From Sphingomonas jejuensis (GTDB taxonomy: Bacteria > Pseudomonadota > Alphaproteobacteria > Sphingomonadales > Sphingomonadaceae), in assembly GCF_011927695.1 (NCBI RefSeq), contig NZ_JAATJE010000001.1, positions 1,488,001-1,552,000 on the forward strand: a DNA stretch of 64,000 nt. The letters are read 5' to 3'. Below are positions 43,810-54,993 of this stretch, one piece after another; position 1 is the first letter of the stretch, and every line of letters starts with the position of its first letter. The notes beneath the pieces are model-generated. The model was given only the letters and a program-made list of their open reading frames with translations, was not told the DNA's origin and did no database searches. Both the position numbers and the translations under genes were made by a program.

Positions 43810-45696
43810 TCAACGAAGCGCCCGGCGGATCAGCGCCGCGCAATCGCTGTCGCCGGCGCGGGGCTCCTGTCGCCCGGCGATCGCGTCACCAAGCATCTTG
43901 AGCACGCCGCCCACGCTGCGCGCTTCCGGTGGCACCTGGATGTCGGGCTGGCTGATCGTTCCGCCCACACGGACATCGCCGGACAGCCGGAGCAGGCTGC
44001 GCTGCTTGGGCGCTCCGCTCAATGACAGCGACAGCCGCTCGTTCGCGAGATTGATGGTGCCATTTGCCCGCGTCACCGCGCGCGATGTGTCGATGACGAC
44101 TGGATCGGGGCGGGCAGTGCCGCGCTGGACCGACAGGCGCGCGACCATGCACCGCAGCCGCGCCTGGGCGTCCGCATCCGTTGTCAGCCCGCGTCCGACA
44201 TCCTGACCGAGCAGCGACGCGGTGCGAGCGGGGATGACGCCGTCTTCGGCCATCAGCGCGATGGTCCCGGTGGACCGGCCGATCGCCTGCCGGATGGTGG
44301 AGCCCGGCCCCGTCAGCACGAAGCGGCCGCGCAATGACCCGTCGATCTGCGTGGCCGGGAAGAAGTCGAGCAACCGTGCACCGCGCAAACCGAGCGCCAG
44401 CGACAGCACCGGCCGGCCGGTGCGCTGATCGACGCTCATCCGGCCTTCGAGCACGCCGCGAGTGAGGCCGAGCCGCACCGGCGCCAGCACCAGCCGGCTC
44501 CGGTCCATCTCCGCCACGACGGCCAGCGTCCGGAACGGCGTGGATCCGGGCCACAACAACCTGTCCACGGTCAGCTCGACCCTGCCATCGAGATCGTCGA
44601 GCTTGGCGAGATCGATCTTCGTCCCGGGGATGATCCGTTCACCCGCGCGCGCTTCCTCGGCCAGCGCGCGACGCTTGCCTTCGTCGTTTGCGAGGTCGTC
44701 GAAGTCGAAGCGGCGCGACCGCAGCGCGCCCTCGATGCGGGTGCGCCCGTCACGCTTGGTGACGGTCGCCTGCCCCGCGATGTCGGACCGGCCGATCGTT
44801 CCCGACAATCGCTCGATCCGCCAGTCCGGCGAGGTTCGGCGGACGTCGGCGCTCAGGCGGACGGGCTGCGTCCCTGGCAGGCCGGCCTCGATGAGCGCGT
44901 CCAGAAGCTTCAGGTCGCGCCCGTGCGCGGTCATGCGCGCGGTCAGGTGGCCTGCGTCCAGCGGACGGTCCATCCGTCCGGCCAGCGTCATCCCCACCGC
45001 CTCGCCCTCGATCTGCACCCGGAACGGCCAGGCAGCCGCCGCCGTCGCCGCCGTGATGGGCGCGCCGCGCGCCATCACCGTCACCGGATTGCCCCGCACA
45101 TCCCCGCTCCCGGCCAGCGCCAGACCGCGCGCGTCGACGATCAGCTGCCCGGAAAGCGAGCGCCGCTGCTTGTCGTCGCGGTAGGAGAGCACGGCATCCT
45201 CAACCCGCAGAGTCTCCAGCGCAGGTCCGCCGCCGTCCGACTCGTTGTTGCCGCCCTGCCCCGTCCAGTTCTCCCGGCCGTCAGCCGCGCGGTACAGGTT
45301 GAAGCGGCCACCGGTCAGCTCTACTGCCGCCACACGGACATCGCCGACGAGAAGCGGAATCGCGCGGATCTGCACCTCGGCCTCCTCGACGCGTGCCAGA
45401 TCGCCTCCCGCGCGCGCCTCCGCCCAGGCCGGCTGGGGCACGCGCACGTCGGCAAAGCGGATGCGCGGCGAAAAGGAGATGAGATCGACCCGCTCCATCG
45501 CGCCGATCGTCACCGGCCGGCCGATCTCGTCCGACAGGCTGCGCTCGATCTGCGACCGGAACAGGCCGAACGGAAAGGCCGCCAGCAGCAGAATAAGCAC
45601 CAGCAGCACGCCGCCGCTGATCACCGCCACCCGGCCCCAACCGGTACGCAGCATCTGCCGCAGCCTCGCTCCGCGGCCGGTTCGATCAATGTTCAT
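43810..45696 (-). CDS. AsmA-family envelope protein
   Basis: The 628-residue protein has a single N-terminal membrane helix (VAVISGGVLLVLILLLAAFPF) and a long periplasmic part typical of the AsmA family: FRSQIERSLSDEIGRPVTIG just after the anchor, PRIRFADVRVPQP, and a C-terminal AsmA-like domain with GTINLANERLSLSLSG and DVRVGGTISQPDI. Such proteins are thought to bridge membranes for phospholipid transport. An inverted repeat (45697-45715) directly precedes the start. Its stop codon abuts that of the convergent SDR gene. Confidence 0.9.
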   Translation of the reverse strand: MNIDRTGRGARLRQMLRTGWGRVAVISGGVLLVLILLLAAFPFGLFRSQIERSLSDEIGRPVTIGAMERVDLISFSPRIRFADVRVPQPAWAEARAGGDLARVEEAEVQIRAIPLLVGDVRVAAVELTGGRFNLYRAADGRENWTGQGGNNESDGGGPALETLRVEDAVLSYRDDKQRRSLSGQLIVDARGLALAGSGDVRGNPVTVMARGAPITAATAAAAWPFRVQIEGEAVGMTLAGRMDRPLDAGHLTARMTAHGRDLKLLDALIEAGLPGTQPVRLSADVRRTSPDWRIERLSGTIGRSDIAGQATVTKRDGRTRIEGALRSRRFDFDDLANDEGKRRALAEEARAGERIIPGTKIDLAKLDDLDGRVELTVDRLLWPGSTPFRTLAVVAEMDRSRLVLAPVRLGLTRGVLEGRMSVDQRTGRPVLSLALGLRGARLLDFFPATQIDGSLRGRFVLTGPGSTIRQAIGRSTGTIALMAEDGVIPARTASLLGQDVGRGLTTDADAQARLRCMVARLSVQRGTARPDPVVIDTSRAVTRANGTINLANERLSLSLSGAPKQRSLLRLSGDVRVGGTISQPDIQVPPEARSVGGVLKMLGDAIAGRQEPRAGDSDCAALIRRALR

Positions 45697-45715
45697 CGTC
45701 ACACAACCCGTGACG
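45697..45715. other. Inverted repeat at the AsmA-like start
   Basis: Perfect arms CGTCAC (45697-45702) and GTGACG (45710-45715) around ACAACCC, immediately upstream of the minus-strand start codon. It covers the ribosome-binding zone, so it could be a leader hairpin or an operator. It may be chance at this length. Confidence 0.3.
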
Positions 45716-45728
45716 CTTGCGAAAGGTT

Positions 45729-46804
45729 CTACGCCGTGAGCGCCGCATCCCGAAGGCCGCGCCACACGCGGATCGCCTGAACTGTCTCCGGCACGTCATG
45801 GACGCGGACGATCTGCGCGCCGCGCGTGATGCCCGCCAGCGCCAGCGCCAGCGATCCACCCAGTCGCCGCTCCACCGGCGCTTCGTTGTCGAGCGCGCCG
45901 ATCACCCGCTTGCGGCTGGCGCCAAGCACCACCGCGCAGCCGAGCGCCTGAAACAGGGCCAGCCCATTCACGATCGCCAGATTGTCCGACAGGCGCTTAC
46001 CGAAGCCGATGCCGGGATCGACCAGGATCCGTGCCCGGTCGATACCGGACGCAACGGCCGCATCCACCCGCCGTTCCAGCCAGTCAAAGACGGCGATCAG
46101 CGGGTCGCCCTCGATCCGGCCGTCATGAAGCCCGTCGCCCATGTGGTGCATCAGGACGACCGGGCAGCCCGCGCGCGCGACCGTCCCGGCCGATTTCTGT
46201 TCGGCAAGTGCCGACACGTCGTTCACCAGCCGCGCGCCGGCGGCCACCGCTGCCTCCATCACCGCGGCCTTGCGCGTGTCGATCGAAACGGCCGTGCCCT
46301 GCCGCGCCAGGCGCTCCACCACCGGCACGACGCGCGCGATCTCGTCGCCCTCCCACACGGCCGCGGCGCCCGGCCGCGTGGACTCGCCACCGACATCGAC
46401 CATTGCCGCACCGGCCGCTGCCATCTCGAAACCGGCCGACGCCGCCGCATCGGGATCGTTCCCGTGCCGCCCACCGTCGGAAAAGCTGTCGGGCGTCATG
46501 TTCAGGATGCCCATCACCTGCGGCTGGTCGAGCCGCACGGTGCGCTCGCCCATCTGCAGCGCCGCGCGCGGGGCCGCCAGCCGTCGCCGCTGTTCCTCGA
46601 CCCGCTCCGCGTCCGGCAGCGCTGCGATAACCGCGTCGATCTCGGCCACCGGCACCAGCTGCCGGATGATCCGATCCCCCTCGACCGCGATCAGCTGATA
46701 GGCGGCGTGCCACAAAAGCCCGCCCGCCAGCCGCGCGACCTGCCCGTCGTTGCCGACCGGTGTCTCCACGAAAGCCTCGGGACGCAGATAGTGGCGACGC
46801 GTCA

Positions 46805-46805
<1 letters not shown>
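45729..46805 (-). CDS. folP: Dihydropteroate synthase
   Basis: The 358-residue protein carries the DHPS core from about residue 95: VMGILNMTPDSFSDGG (pterin and pyrophosphate loop), MVDVGGESTRPGA, VSIDTRKAAVMEAA, NDVSAL, LVDPGIGFGKRL and GASRKRVIG. DHPS is normally about 270-280 residues; the extra N-terminal 95 residues (RRHYLRPEAFVETPVG and onward) are familiar in sphingomonads but of unclear role. It joins pterin pyrophosphate to p-aminobenzoate in folate synthesis. The start overlaps the ccrM stop by one base. Confidence 0.94.
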
Positions 46806-48090
<1,285 letters not shown>

Positions 48091-48159
48091 ACCCGGGGGC
48101 GATTGTTCGGGCAGCGCCGGGCCGATAGGATGGCGCCTCCTCCAAGGGGTCGATGCCTC

Positions 48160-48936
48160 ATGCTTTCATCGCTTCTCCTGCTGATCGCTGCGCCCGCTGC
48201 GGCAACCGGCCCCGTCCGCCCCCCAATCACGCTGGCACCGGCGGACATCGAGGTTGCCATATCCGCGCCGCTCCGTGCCGAAACCCTGCGGGGCGTGACG
48301 ATGCCCGACGTTCCGCGGCGCTTCCGCTTCCAGTGCCTGGTGGATCCCGTGGCCGGGACCCTGGTGCAGTGTCGCGATCTGCCGCCCGACGTCTCGCCCT
48401 ACCGAACGCTCGATGCGTTTTTCGGCGCGGTCAGGCCGTGGGACGATGCGGCACCGAACTGGCGCCAGGTCGCTCTCGACCGGATCGCCGGCATCCGGCT
48501 GAAGAGGGGCACCCCGCTCCTCACCACCCGCGGACCCGGCGCGATCAGCGTGCTGGTGGAGGAAACGATTTCCGCTGACGACGTGGCAGGACCCACGGCC
48601 GCATCGGATGCCGTCGCGCTCGCGGCGACGGATCTCGTCTACGACAAGCCGCCGACGGTGGAGCTCATCCGCAGCTTCTACCCGCAGGCAGCGCTCAGGA
48701 CGGGGACGCGCGCCCGGGTCGTGTCGCGTTGCGTCGTGCAGGATGACAGCCGCCTCTTCTGCCGCGACCCGCATCTTGACCCGCCCGACCAGTATATGAC
48801 GCCTGCCGAACGCCGCGCGTTCGAACAGGCATCGGTGCAGCTCATTTCCGCCTTCAAGCTGCGGCCGACCGCCGCCGACGGATCGGCGATCGCCGGACGG
48901 GCAGTGGATCTCGGCGTCAGCTGGGTCCTGCCCTGA
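48160..48936 (+). CDS. Exported protein with TonB C-terminal-like domain
   Basis: The 258-residue precursor has a signal peptide (MLSSLLLLIAAPAAATG). The mature part ends in a pattern close to the TonB C-terminal domain: VSRCVVQDDSRLFCRDPHLD, FEQASVQLISAFKLRPTAADG and GRAVDLGVSWVLP. A similar but degenerate copy occurs earlier (RFRFQCLVDPVAGTLVQCRD). No membrane anchor or Pro-rich spanning region is present, unlike a true TonB. The role is unknown. The gene faces ccrM across the GANTC cluster and is convergent with rnhB. Confidence 0.8.
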   Translation: MLSSLLLLIAAPAAATGPVRPPITLAPADIEVAISAPLRAETLRGVTMPDVPRRFRFQCLVDPVAGTLVQCRDLPPDVSPYRTLDAFFGAVRPWDDAAPNWRQVALDRIAGIRLKRGTPLLTTRGPGAISVLVEETISADDVAGPTAASDAVALAATDLVYDKPPTVELIRSFYPQAALRTGTRARVVSRCVVQDDSRLFCRDPHLDPPDQYMTPAERRAFEQASVQLISAFKLRPTAADGSAIAGRAVDLGVSWVLP

Positions 48937-48940
48937 GGGA

Positions 48941-49543
48941 TCAGAAGGGCAGGCTCGCCTGCCGAACGGGGGCAAAGCTTCGACGGTGCAGGGGCGTCGG
49001 GCCGAGCCTCTGCAATGCCTCGCGATGTGCAGGACAGCCATAGCCCTTGTTGGACGCCCAACCGTAGCCCGGATGGGCCCGATCATGCTCCACCATCATG
49101 CGGTCCCGCGTCACCTTGGCGATGATCGACGCTGCCGCGATCGACCGGCACAGCGCGTCGCCGCCGACGATGGCGGTCGCCGGATAGCTCCAGCGCGGCA
49201 GCCGGTTGCCGTCGACCAGCACATGGCCCGGCGCCTCGCCCAGCGCTTCCACCGCGCGCGTCATGGCAAGCATCGTTGCCCAGTAGATGTTCAGCCGGTC
49301 GATTTCCTCGACATCGGCGATGCCGACGCCGATCCGCGCCACCTGGCTGAGCTTCTTGAACAGGCTCTCGCGCGCCTCCAGGCAGAGCTTCTTCGAATCG
49401 TCGATGCCGCGCGGGCAGCGTCGGCGGTCCAGGATGACCGCGGCGGCCACGACCGGCCCGGCGAGCGGCCCGCGTCCGGCCTCGTCGACACCGGCCACCG
49501 GTCCGGGAAAGCCGTTCTCGCGCTTGAAACAGGGTCCGCTCAT
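48941..49543 (-). CDS. rnhB: Ribonuclease HII
   Basis: The 200-residue enzyme removes RNA from RNA-DNA hybrids and single ribonucleotides. The metal-binding acidic residues are in GVDEAGRGPLAGPV (Asp20, Glu21), the VLVDGNRLPRW segment and AKVTRDRMM; DSKKLCLEAR is the conserved substrate loop. The start overlaps the thiD-VOC stop by four bases, so the genes are coupled. It is convergent with the exported protein gene, four bases apart. Confidence 0.95.
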   Translation of the reverse strand: MSGPCFKRENGFPGPVAGVDEAGRGPLAGPVVAAAVILDRRRCPRGIDDSKKLCLEARESLFKKLSQVARIGVGIADVEEIDRLNIYWATMLAMTRAVEALGEAPGHVLVDGNRLPRWSYPATAIVGGDALCRSIAAASIIAKVTRDRMMVEHDRAHPGYGWASNKGYGCPAHREALQRLGPTPLHRRSFAPVRQASLPF

Positions 49544-50715
49544 CGCTCCCGCCATGGCGGGAAGCGCCGCGCCGGTCCAGCGGCGTAGAGGCAGATGGCG
49601 TTGCCCGCCGGATCGCGCAGCCGCGCCTCGCGCCAGCCCCAGCGGCGATCGGCCGGGCCGCTCTCGATGCTCACGCCCGCCGCCGCGAGCCGCGCAACGG
49701 CGGCGTCGAGGTTGTCGCATTCCAAATAGGTCAGCGCCTGCCCGCCAATCTCATGCGCCGCCTCCAGCGACAGTGTCGTGCCGCTGCCCGCCTCGAACCG
49801 GGCGTAGCGGTCGGGCGAATGAACGATGCGGCGCAGGCCCAGCAGCTCGTAGAAGGCGGTCGCCTCCGCCAGCGCCGTTACCGGCAGCGTCACCTGGTTC
49901 TGCACGGGCGTATCGCCGGGCAGGTCGAGCCGCACGCGGCCATGCCCCATCGGCCCATGCCCCGCGCCCAGTCCGGGCGCTTCCAGGATCGCGACCCGCA
50001 CGAACTGGCGCGCGCGCGCGACAGCATCGGCAAGCACGCGTCCTTCGCCAAGCGCCACCGCCACTGCGGTGGCGAGCGTGCAGCCCGTGCCATGCGTGTG
50101 GGGGCTATCGATGCGCGGATCGGCAAAGCGCGACGTGGCGCCACCGGCTTCCACCAGGATGTCGGTCACGGTGCCGCCCGGCACATGCCCGCCCTTGGCC
50201 AAAACCCCGGTGCCATGGCGCCGCGACAGCTTGCGCGCGGCGCGTTCCAGGGAATAGCCGCTCGACACGTCGTCGCCGGTGAGGACGGACAACTCGGGCG
50301 CGTTGGGCGTCACCACGCTGCTTACCGCCATCAGCCGCTCAAGCGCGGCCACCGTGCGGTCGTCGGCCAGCCGGGCACCGCTGGTGGCCACCATGACCGG
50401 GTCGAGCACGACCGGAACGCCGGGGATCGGCGCCAGACGGTCGATCACCGCATCCACGATATCGGCACTGCCGATCATTCCGATCTTCACCGCGTCGACG
50501 CCGATGTCCGCCACGACGGCGTCGATCTGCGCCACAACGCTGGCGGTGGGCACGGAATGGACGTCGGTCACGCCCAGCGTGTTCTGCGCGGTGATGGCGG
50601 TGATCGCGGTCATCGCGTGGCCGCCCAGCATGGTGACCGTCTTGATGTCGGCCTGGATGCCGGCGCCGCCGCCGCTGTCGGACCCGGCGATGACGAGGAT
50701 GCGGGGAACGCTCAT
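49540..50715 (-). CDS. thiD: Hydroxymethylpyrimidine/phosphomethylpyrimidine kinase fused to a VOC domain
   Basis: The 391-residue protein is a ThiD kinase (residues 1 to about 265) with IAGSDSGGGAGIQADIK at the start, GGHAMTAITAITAQNT, DPVMVATSGARL and the ATP/substrate segment HTHGTGCTLATAVAVAL. A C-terminal VOC domain follows (about 272-391): VTALAEATAFYELLGL and LTYLECDNLDAAVARLAAAG, ending RDPAGNAICLYAAG. Free-standing ThiD is about 260-270 residues. ThiD makes HMP pyrophosphate for thiamine; the VOC part has no known role in that path. No THI-box riboswitch is seen upstream. Confidence 0.93.
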   Translation of the reverse strand: MSVPRILVIAGSDSGGGAGIQADIKTVTMLGGHAMTAITAITAQNTLGVTDVHSVPTASVVAQIDAVVADIGVDAVKIGMIGSADIVDAVIDRLAPIPGVPVVLDPVMVATSGARLADDRTVAALERLMAVSSVVTPNAPELSVLTGDDVSSGYSLERAARKLSRRHGTGVLAKGGHVPGGTVTDILVEAGGATSRFADPRIDSPHTHGTGCTLATAVAVALGEGRVLADAVARARQFVRVAILEAPGLGAGHGPMGHGRVRLDLPGDTPVQNQVTLPVTALAEATAFYELLGLRRIVHSPDRYARFEAGSGTTLSLEAAHEIGGQALTYLECDNLDAAVARLAAAGVSIESGPADRRWGWREARLRDPAGNAICLYAAGPARRFPPWRER

Positions 50716-50764
50716 GCTCGCGCCCAAGTGGCGCGGCGACGCGGCCGGCGCAAGCTGCGCCGGG

Positions 50765-52096
50765 TCAGGCGGCGACCACCGCTGCGCAGACCTGCTCCAC
50801 CGCGGCGTCGACACGCGCGGCGTCGTCGGCCTCCGCCATCACCCGGATGACCGGTTCGGTTCCCGACGGCCGGATCACCAGGCGCCCGCCGGCAAGCGAC
50901 GCCTCCGCATCCGCGATCGCCGCCTTGACGCGCTGATCCTCCAGTGGCTGCGCGGCGGTGAAGCGCACGCTCTTCAGCCGCTGCGGCACCGGATCGAAGC
51001 GCTTCAGGAGCGCGCTGGCGGGACGATCCGCCTCCACCAGCTCCGCCAGGATCTGGAGCGCGGCGATCAGACCGTCCCCGGTGGTCGCATGATCGGCGAG
51101 GATGATGTGGCCGGATTGTTCGCCACCGACATTGAACCCGCCCGTGCGCATCCTTTCCAGCACATGCCGGTCGCCGACCTTGGTGCGCTCCAGCCCGATG
51201 CCCTCGCTTGCCAGCACCCGCTCGAGCCCCAGGTTCGACATGACCGTCGCCACCAGCCCGCCGCCGCGCAGCAGTCCGCGCCGGTTGAGCGATGTTGCGA
51301 TCAGCGCCATCAGTTGGTCGCCGTCGACGACCTGGCCGTGCTCGTCCACCACGATCAGGCGATCGGCATCGCCGTCCAGGGCGATACCGATGTCGGCACC
51401 GCTCGCCACCACCGTTTCCTGCAGCAGCGCCGGCGACGTGGATCCGACCCCGTCGTTGATGTTGAGGCCGTTCGGCGACACGCCCAGCGGCACGATGTCG
51501 GCCCCCAGCTCCCACAGGGCCTGCGGCGCGACCTGGTAGGCGGCACCATTGGCGCAATCGACGACGATGCGGAGCCCGTCGAGCCGAAGCCGGTCCGGAA
51601 AGGTCGACTTGGCCGCATGGATGTAGCGCCCGCGCGCATCCTCAACCCGGCGCACGCGCCCGGTGTGCTCGGCATCGGCGAGGACCGGCGCCTCCTCGAT
51701 CAGGCCCTCGATCGCGGCCTCGTCCGCGTCCGAAAGCTTGAACCCGTCGGGGCCGAACAGCTTGATGCCGTTGTCGGGGAAAAGATTGTGGCTGGCGGAG
51801 ATCATCACGCCCAGGTCCGCCCGCATCGACCGGGTCAGCATGCCGATCGCGGGCGTCGGCACGGGGCCGACCAGGATGACGTCCATGCCGACGCTGGCGA
51901 ACCCGGCGACCAGCGCCGGCTCCATCAAATAGCCCGACAGGCGCGTGTCCTTGCCGATCACGGCGACATGCTTGTGGTCGCCGCGCCGGAAATGGGCGCC
52001 GGCCGCCATGCCGACCTTCATCGCCATCTCGGCCGTCATCGCGCCCTGGTTCACCCGGCCGCGGATGCCGTCCGTCCCGAAATATCGCCTGCTCAA
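50765..52096 (-). CDS. glmM: Phosphoglucosamine mutase
   Basis: The 443-residue enzyme converts glucosamine-6-phosphate to glucosamine-1-phosphate, the step between GlmS and GlmU. It begins [16 protein letters not shown], has the phosphoserine loop [16 protein letters not shown], metal loop ALDGDADRL and substrate loop GGEQSGHII, and ends near [15 protein letters not shown] chose a TTG start with GGAG about six bases upstream, which gives the normal length. glmS and glmU lie about 40 kb away in this window. Confidence 0.96.
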   Translation of the reverse strand: MSRRYFGTDGIRGRVNQGAMTAEMAMKVGMAAGAHFRRGDHKHVAVIGKDTRLSGYLMEPALVAGFASVGMDVILVGPVPTPAIGMLTRSMRADLGVMISASHNLFPDNGIKLFGPDGFKLSDADEAAIEGLIEEAPVLADAEHTGRVRRVEDARGRYIHAAKSTFPDRLRLDGLRIVVDCANGAAYQVAPQALWELGADIVPLGVSPNGLNINDGVGSTSPALLQETVVASGADIGIALDGDADRLIVVDEHGQVVDGDQLMALIATSLNRRGLLRGGGLVATVMSNLGLERVLASEGIGLERTKVGDRHVLERMRTGGFNVGGEQSGHIILADHATTGDGLIAALQILAELVEADRPASALLKRFDPVPQRLKSVRFTAAQPLEDQRVKAAIADAEASLAGGRLVIRPSGTEPVIRVMAEADDAARVDAAVEQVCAAVVAA

Positions 52097-52204
52097 TCGA
52101 CGCTCCGATGCTTCACGGTTCCGGACGTTAGCGCCTTGCAATCGGCAGCGAAACGGCCGCTGCCGGTCGCCGGGTGCCCGCGGCCATCCACTCGCCGTTC
52201 GCGG

Positions 52205-53566
52205 TCAACGGGTGGTCGACGGGCTCCGGTCATACGCCTTGGGCAGCGCCGTCTCGGTCGGCGTGGCATAACGATCGCGAAGCCGCGTCTGCCGCGTCTC
52301 CAGCGGCTGTGCAACGCCGTCGATCCACACCCGCTCCGGCGCGGAACTCAGCTCCAGCGGATCACCCGACCAGATCACCACGTCGCCGCGCCGCCCGGGG
52401 CGCAGCGAGCCGATCTCGTCGCCAAGCCCCATCGCCTCGGCGGGCCCGGAGGTGATCGCCGCCAGCGCTTCGCCCCACTGCAGCCCGGTCGCGCCGGGCA
52501 CCTTGGTCAAGGCGACCAGGTTGCCGGCATATTGGGCCGACTGCCGCGCCTGGCGGGTGTCGTTGTCGTTGATCATGCCGATCGACACCTGGACGCCCGC
52601 GGCCTTCATGCGGCCGATGTTCGACTGGGTTGCCGACAGCGTCTCGAACGCGGCGGGAAGGTCCACCAGCGCGGACGCGATCACCGGCACGCCCGCCGCC
52701 GCGATCTGGCGCGCGACCGTCCAGCCTTCGGTGGCACCGACCAGCACCAGCTTCAGCTGCGGAAACTCGGTCTTCAGCGCCAGCGCCTGCAGGATGTCGG
52801 CGCCGCGCTCGGCATGGATGACGAGCGGCTGGCGCCCGGTCACCACCGGCACCAGCGCCTCCGCATCCGTGCGCGGGAGGACGGCATCGCGGCTGTCGGC
52901 GTCGTAGCCGCCCGGATCGCGCTGGAAGCTCTGCGCCGCCTTCAGCGCGGTGCGGATATAAAGATGCGATGCGGCGCGGCTGCCGCCCGCACGACGCGCA
53001 CCCGCCTCGCCCAGCTCCACGAACTGGAACGCGCGCGGCCGCGTCACCGCGTTCATGTCGTCGCCCATGTCGATGACGGCACCCTGCCCGGCGAAGATGG
53101 CGGCGCCGATCCCCGGCGACACCACGGCGCGGGTCACGCCGCGGTTGCGGCTGATGGCGATCGCGCTGACCCGCGGGTTGAGCGCGGGCACCACGTCCAA
53201 CGCGGCCGAAAAGGGCGACGTGCGCGCGGCGACGTCGTTGGTCTCGTCGACCGCATCGACCTCCACCAGCCCGAGCCGGCTGAATCCCGCGACGATGCCC
53301 GGCGACACCCATTTGCCCGTTGCATCGATCCGCTCCGCCCCTGCGGGCACCGCGACGCCCGCGCCGGCGGCCCTCACGCGGCCGTTCTGGATGACCACCG
53401 TGCCGTTCGGGATCGGTGCCGATCCATCGCCCAGCGCCACCGTGCCGCCGGTGATCGCCACCGTCTGCGCATTGGCGGCATAGCCGGTGAAGGCCCCGAC
53501 AAAGGCACAGCCGATGCCCAGCATCGCGAACAAGGGGGAGCGGCGTCGATCTGCGCGGCGGATCAC
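52205..53566 (-). CDS. Exported amidohydrolase-family protein (second of pair)
   Basis: The 453-residue protein has a hydrophobic N-terminal signal (SPLFAMLGIGCAFVGAFTGYAANAQ) and the shape of metal-dependent amidohydrolases: VAITGGTVALGDGSAPIPNGTVVIQNGRV at the start and LRPGRRGDVVIWSGDPLE near the end. The metal-binding H-x-H after WVSPGIVAG is replaced by SRLG in this position and only one other motif, VIHAERG, has an obvious histidine, so activity may be lost. The GTG start overlaps the upstream paralogue stop by three bases. Possible partner rather than enzyme. Confidence 0.85.
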   Translation of the reverse strand: MIRRADRRRSPLFAMLGIGCAFVGAFTGYAANAQTVAITGGTVALGDGSAPIPNGTVVIQNGRVRAAGAGVAVPAGAERIDATGKWVSPGIVAGFSRLGLVEVDAVDETNDVAARTSPFSAALDVVPALNPRVSAIAISRNRGVTRAVVSPGIGAAIFAGQGAVIDMGDDMNAVTRPRAFQFVELGEAGARRAGGSRAASHLYIRTALKAAQSFQRDPGGYDADSRDAVLPRTDAEALVPVVTGRQPLVIHAERGADILQALALKTEFPQLKLVLVGATEGWTVARQIAAAGVPVIASALVDLPAAFETLSATQSNIGRMKAAGVQVSIGMINDNDTRQARQSAQYAGNLVALTKVPGATGLQWGEALAAITSGPAEAMGLGDEIGSLRPGRRGDVVIWSGDPLELSSAPERVWIDGVAQPLETRQTRLRDRYATPTETALPKAYDRSPSTTR

Positions 53567-54993
53567 TTCACATCTCCTTCGCCGGGCTGGCCAAGTTCGA
53601 AATCGGTCACCGGTCGGCGCGCAGGATCGTTGGCGTCGAACATCAGCGCGCCGTCGATCCAGACCTTTTCGGGGCGCGTGTAGACGGACAGCGGATTGCC
53701 GTTCCACAGCACCACATCGGCCATCTTTCCGGCCTTCAGCGATCCGGTCCACTCATCCACGCCGATGGCGCGTGCCGGGTTGATGGCCAGCCAGGTCCAG
53801 GCGACCTCGTCGGCGATCTGGATGCCCATGCGTCGGCCGTCGGCCAGGGCCTTGGCGGCTTCCTGGTTCAGCCGCTGGATGCCGTCGGGGTCGTCCGAAT
53901 GGACGATGGCGCAGGCACCGGCATTGTGGACCAGCGGGATGTTCTCGTTGATCGCGTCGTAGGACTCCATCTTGAAGCCCCACCAGTCGGACCACATCGC
54001 CGAACAGATCTCGTTCTCGCGCAGCAGGTCGGCGATCTTGTAGCTTTCCACCGCGTGGTGGAAGGTCGACACGGTGTAGCCGAACTCCTTGGCCATATCG
54101 ATCACGATCGCCATCTCGTCGGCGCGGTAGCAATGGTTGTGGATCTGGATGCGGCCGTCCAGCACCTCGCGCAGCGTATCCATGTCGGCTTCGCGGTTGG
54201 GCGCGTTGCCCCGGCCGTTCTCCTCCCACGCGTCCCAGCGCCGGTCATATTCCTGCGCGCGCATCCACATCTGCCGGTTGACGGCGATGTTGCCCATGCG
54301 GGTCGACGGTGCCCGGTTGCGCTCGCCATAGACGCGCTTCGGGTTCTCGCCGCAGGCCATCTTCAGGCCATAGGGCGCGCCGGGAAACTTCATCTGCTGC
54401 ATGGTGCGGCCGGGCACGTTCTTGACGGTGACGGAGCGCCCGCCCGTCAGGTTGGCAGAGCCGGGCAGGATCTGCAGCGTCGTCACGCCGCCATTGGCGA
54501 GCGCGCGGGTGAAGCCGGGGTCCTGCGGCCATACGCTGTGTTCCGCCCACACCTCAGGCGTCGCGGGGTCGGTCGCCTCGTTGCCGTCGGACAGCGCATC
54601 GACGCCGGGGCTCGGATAGTCGCCCAGGTGGCTGTGCACGTCGATGATGCCGGGCGTCACCCACTTGCCGGTGCCGTCGATCACGGTCGCGCCCGCGGGC
54701 TGCTCCACCGTCTGGCCGACCGCGACGATCTTGCCGTCCGCCATCAGGATCTGGCCGCCGTCGATCCGACCGCCTTCGCCGTCGAAGATCGTCACGTTGG
54801 TGACGACGGTCGCTACCGACGGATAGGCGCGATAGGTCGACGGATAGGGGTCGCGGTTGGCGATCCGGTCCTCACGCGTGGTCGCCGGGCGGCTTCCCGC
54901 CGACGACGCGCTCTCTTCCGCGCCCGCCGTGGAGGCACAGCCCGCCAGCGCCAGCAGCATCGCGCCGCCGGCCAACAATCCCTGCTTGGTCAT
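53563..54993 (-). CDS. Amidohydrolase-family lipoprotein (first of pair)
   Basis: The 476-residue precursor has a lipobox LALAGC with Cys19, so it is probably anchored in the outer or inner membrane facing the periplasm. The amidohydrolase core shows WVTPGIIDVHSHLGDY (metal H-x-H), IQIHNHCYRADEM, STFHHAVESYK and IVHSDDPDG, all metal or substrate motifs intact, resembling imidazolonepropionase-like enzymes. It is next to a peptide symporter gene, sharing one base with it, which suggests cleavage of an imported or periplasmic peptide. Substrate not known. Confidence 0.92.
   Translation of the reverse strand: MTKQGLLAGGAMLLALAGCASTAGAEESASSAGSRPATTREDRIANRDPYPSTYRAYPSVATVVTNVTIFDGEGGRIDGGQILMADGKIVAVGQTVEQPAGATVIDGTGKWVTPGIIDVHSHLGDYPSPGVDALSDGNEATDPATPEVWAEHSVWPQDPGFTRALANGGVTTLQILPGSANLTGGRSVTVKNVPGRTMQQMKFPGAPYGLKMACGENPKRVYGERNRAPSTRMGNIAVNRQMWMRAQEYDRRWDAWEENGRGNAPNREADMDTLREVLDGRIQIHNHCYRADEMAIVIDMAKEFGYTVSTFHHAVESYKIADLLRENEICSAMWSDWWGFKMESYDAINENIPLVHNAGACAIVHSDDPDGIQRLNQEAAKALADGRRMGIQIADEVAWTWLAINPARAIGVDEWTGSLKAGKMADVVLWNGNPLSVYTRPEKVWIDGALMFDANDPARRPVTDFELGQPGEGDVK

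Noticed and set aside
50716-50764. TPP riboswitch upstream of thiD
   Set aside because: The gap to glmM is only 49 bases, too short for a THI element, and CTGAGA/ACCTGA-type cores are absent.
50279-53683. A 1,134-residue open frame on the plus strand
   Set aside because: It is antisense to thiD, glmM and an amidohydrolase, all with strong family motifs; its translation is Arg/His/Ala/Asp-rich with no domain, typical of the opposite strand in high-GC DNA.
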